A DNA stretch of 5,073 nt, from assembly GCA_021199135.1 (NCBI GenBank), contig JAJQIQ010000064.1, forward strand, positions 9,003 to 14,075. Direction: 5' to 3'. The position numbers were made by a program, and so were the translations under genes. This stretch comes from Clostridiales bacterium (GTDB lineage Bacteria > Bacillota > Clostridia > Lachnospirales > Lachnospiraceae). This document shows positions 5,000 through 5,073 of the stretch, piece after piece. The notes below the pieces were generated by a model. The model did no database searches and was not told the origin of the DNA. It was given only the letters and a program-made list of their open reading frames with translations. Numbering within the stretch: the first letter of the stretch is position 1; each line of letters begins with the position of its first letter.

Positions 5000-5073
5000 T
5001 TACTTCAACTCAGAGAAATACTTGATCGTGCGGACCATCTGTGAGGTGTAGCTGTTCTCGTTGTCGTACCAAG
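5000..5073 (-). CDS. gap: Glyceraldehyde-3-phosphate dehydrogenase, C-terminal 23 codons (partial, runs off the right edge)
   Basis: The oxidative step of glycolysis: glyceraldehyde 3-phosphate, NAD+ and phosphate give 1,3-bisphosphoglycerate. Only the C-terminal end is present, preceded by two bases of an incomplete codon. It begins WYDNENSYTSQMVRTIKYF and ends SELK before TAA at 5000-5002. WYDNE followed by a helix with conserved Tyr, Gln and Arg is the characteristic GAPDH C-terminus; its Asn contacts the nicotinamide in known structures. Here NSY replaces the commoner MGY after WYDNE. The neighbour pgk supports the assignment. The catalytic Cys and the NAD-binding domain lie outside the window, so cofactor preference and paralogue type cannot be judged. 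Confidence 0.93.
   Translation of the reverse strand, partial: WYDNENSYTSQMVRTIKYFSELK

Noticed and set aside
4465..5025. Plus-strand open frame of 186 codons covering the pgk 5' end and the whole gap-pgk spacer
   Set aside because: Its first part is antisense to pgk and the rest reads through a terminator and palindromes into gap. The structured repeat explains the lack of stops better than a protein does.

Overview
The window is a block of central-metabolism genes, all on the minus strand. Read 5' to 3' on that strand (right to left here) the order is gap (3' end only), pgk, tpiA, gpmI, purC, purF (5' end only). Strong AAGGAGG-type ribosome binding sites, a near-consensus sigma-70/SigA-type promoter, intrinsic terminators and the style of the proteins (cofactor-independent phosphoglycerate mutase, PurF with a cleavable propeptide before its catalytic cysteine, Clostridia-like PGK and TIM) suggest a Gram-positive anaerobe of class Clostridia (Bacillota), possibly a gut lineage. 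The genes look GC-rich with many G/C third positions, while the intergenic gaps are clearly AT-rich. The taxonomic guess is inference.

Layout from the right edge: gap ends at 5000. A 272-base gap-pgk spacer follows. It holds a compact 169-bp structured element (4826-4994) closed by 9-bp terminal inverted repeats and containing four internal palindromes, then an intrinsic terminator (4769-4794), then one copy of an 18-bp AT-rich dyad just before the pgk ribosome binding site. pgk and tpiA are 25 bases apart and should be co-transcribed. The tpiA-gpmI spacer (2552-2731) holds two copies of the dyad, a strong terminator (2632-2678) and a well-formed promoter (2589-2617), so gpmI starts a second transcription unit. 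gpmI and purC are 18 bases apart. purC and purF are 34 bases apart, with a fourth copy of the dyad between them.

Together gap, pgk, tpiA and gpmI cover the glycolytic steps from triose phosphates to 2-phosphoglycerate. The gpmI unit then runs into purine synthesis: purF encodes the first committed step and purC a later one. No gene needs an exotic explanation. The parts worth a second look are non-coding: the 169-bp element between gap and pgk (a MITE-like repeat or a structured RNA), the four-copy intergenic dyad, and the coupling of a glycolytic gene to pur genes.
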